From Synergistaceae bacterium UBA1037 (GTDB lineage: Bacteria; Synergistota; Synergistia; Synergistales; Synergistaceae), in assembly GCA_002316795.1 (NCBI GenBank), contig DCEE01000062.1, positions 1-30,890 of the forward strand: 30,890 nucleotides of DNA. Direction: 5' to 3'. A program made the translations under genes and the position numbers. Numbering within the stretch: position 1 is the stretch's first letter; each line of letters opens with the position of its first letter. Below, in pieces: positions 30,577 through 30,890 of this stretch. The notes below the pieces were generated by a model that saw only the letters and a program-made list of their open reading frames with translations, was not told where the DNA came from and did no database searches.

Positions 30577-30890
30577 TTGAAGGAAAAGCTCTCATTATCG
30601 GATGAAAAACATGGCATTGTCTGTCTTACGGGACATGTGGGCATAGCCCACGCGCACGGAGCCAACAACTACCAGCAGGATGACGGAGGCGGTTTCTGCG
30701 CGGCCGGAACGATAGTCTCGCATGCCCTCTCTGTCGACACAAGGATCAGGGAGGTCTCCTGCACCACTGAAAAGATAACTGTCAAGCTTATGGGCGGCGG
30801 CAGCGCAGTGACGATGCCAAGGAGAAGGGTCACGCCACAGGAAGCCGCCATGATGAAAAGGGCGGAGGGCAAAGACGCCCTCTTTTCGCA
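30577..30890 (+). CDS. Unrecognised protein, N-terminal part only (cut by the window end)
   Basis: An open frame runs to the window edge, giving at least 104 residues. It starts TTG AAG GAA at 30577, 6 nt after AGAGGAGAGG. An in-frame ATG at 30556 has no ribosome site. The visible part reads LTGHVGIAHAHGANNYQQDD, then GGGFCAAGTIVSHAL, IREVSCTTEKITVKLMGGGSAV and a basic TMPRRR stretch. The histidines in GHVGIAHAHG suggest metal binding or catalysis, but I do not recognise the family. No signal peptide or membrane helix is present. Codon use matches the neighbours. It follows the symporter terminator, so it is a separate unit. Confidence 0.75.
   Translation, partial: MKEKLSLSDEKHGIVCLTGHVGIAHAHGANNYQQDDGGGFCAAGTIVSHALSVDTRIREVSCTTEKITVKLMGGGSAVTMPRRRVTPQEAAMMKRAEGKDALFS

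Overview
This looks like a chromosomal segment from an anaerobic, diderm bacterium. The gene set and gene order fit the Synergistota best, but that is an inference from content, not a database result. Supporting features are the rpmG-trnW-secE-nusG-rplK-rplA string, a TamB/AsmA-type envelope protein, a protein whose C-terminus resembles BamE, B12-dependent methionine synthesis, an amino-acid-type symporter, and frequent TTG starts behind strong Shine-Dalgarno sequences. There are no insertion sequences, phage genes or CRISPR repeats.

Region 1 (1-4774) is a translation and ribosomal-protein block: rpmG, tRNA-Trp, secE, nusG, rplK, rplA, then rplJ and rplL. It is unusual in two ways. The L11-L1 and L10-L12 halves are separated by a 17-bp bidirectional terminator and an inverted gene for a secreted protein. 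rplL is followed by a terminator, not by rpoB. The rplJL half has its own promoter and a recognisable L10 leader ending in an attenuator-like hairpin.

Region 2 (4807-7288) holds a secreted phosphodiester-glycosidase-domain protein (minus strand), a free-standing tRNA-Ala(GGC) with a consensus promoter and terminator, and a PhzF-family enzyme.

Region 3 (7483-16709) is one long plus-strand run: a 1234-residue AsmA/TamB-like protein, cobU, cobS, a Cof-type HAD phosphatase, metF, and a MetH that lacks its reactivation domain. The cobU-cobS-HAD genes overlap by ATGA and are probably translationally coupled. The run links the last steps of cobalamin assembly to the enzymes of the B12-dependent methionine cycle.

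Region 4 (16733-19743) has a membrane-anchored TPR protein with a BamE-like C-terminus (minus strand), a DUF2156 acyltransferase-like protein and a cyclophilin.

Region 5 (19785-25688) is a three-gene plus-strand run: a uridine-kinase-like protein with an N-terminal TGS/ThrRS-like extension, a SNF2 helicase and a SWIM zinc-finger protein ending in an AT-hook-like motif.

Region 6 (25661-30890) has a nucleoside deaminase and an MFS transporter (both minus), a hairpin-rich divergent intergenic region, a nitronate-monooxygenase-like flavoprotein with two cysteine clusters, a dicarboxylate/amino-acid:cation symporter with altered substrate- and sodium-site motifs, and the start of an unrecognised gene that runs off the window. 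I see no single clear new system. The best leads are the SNF2-SWIM pair, the atypical symporter, the cysteine-bearing flavoprotein and the B12/methionine run.
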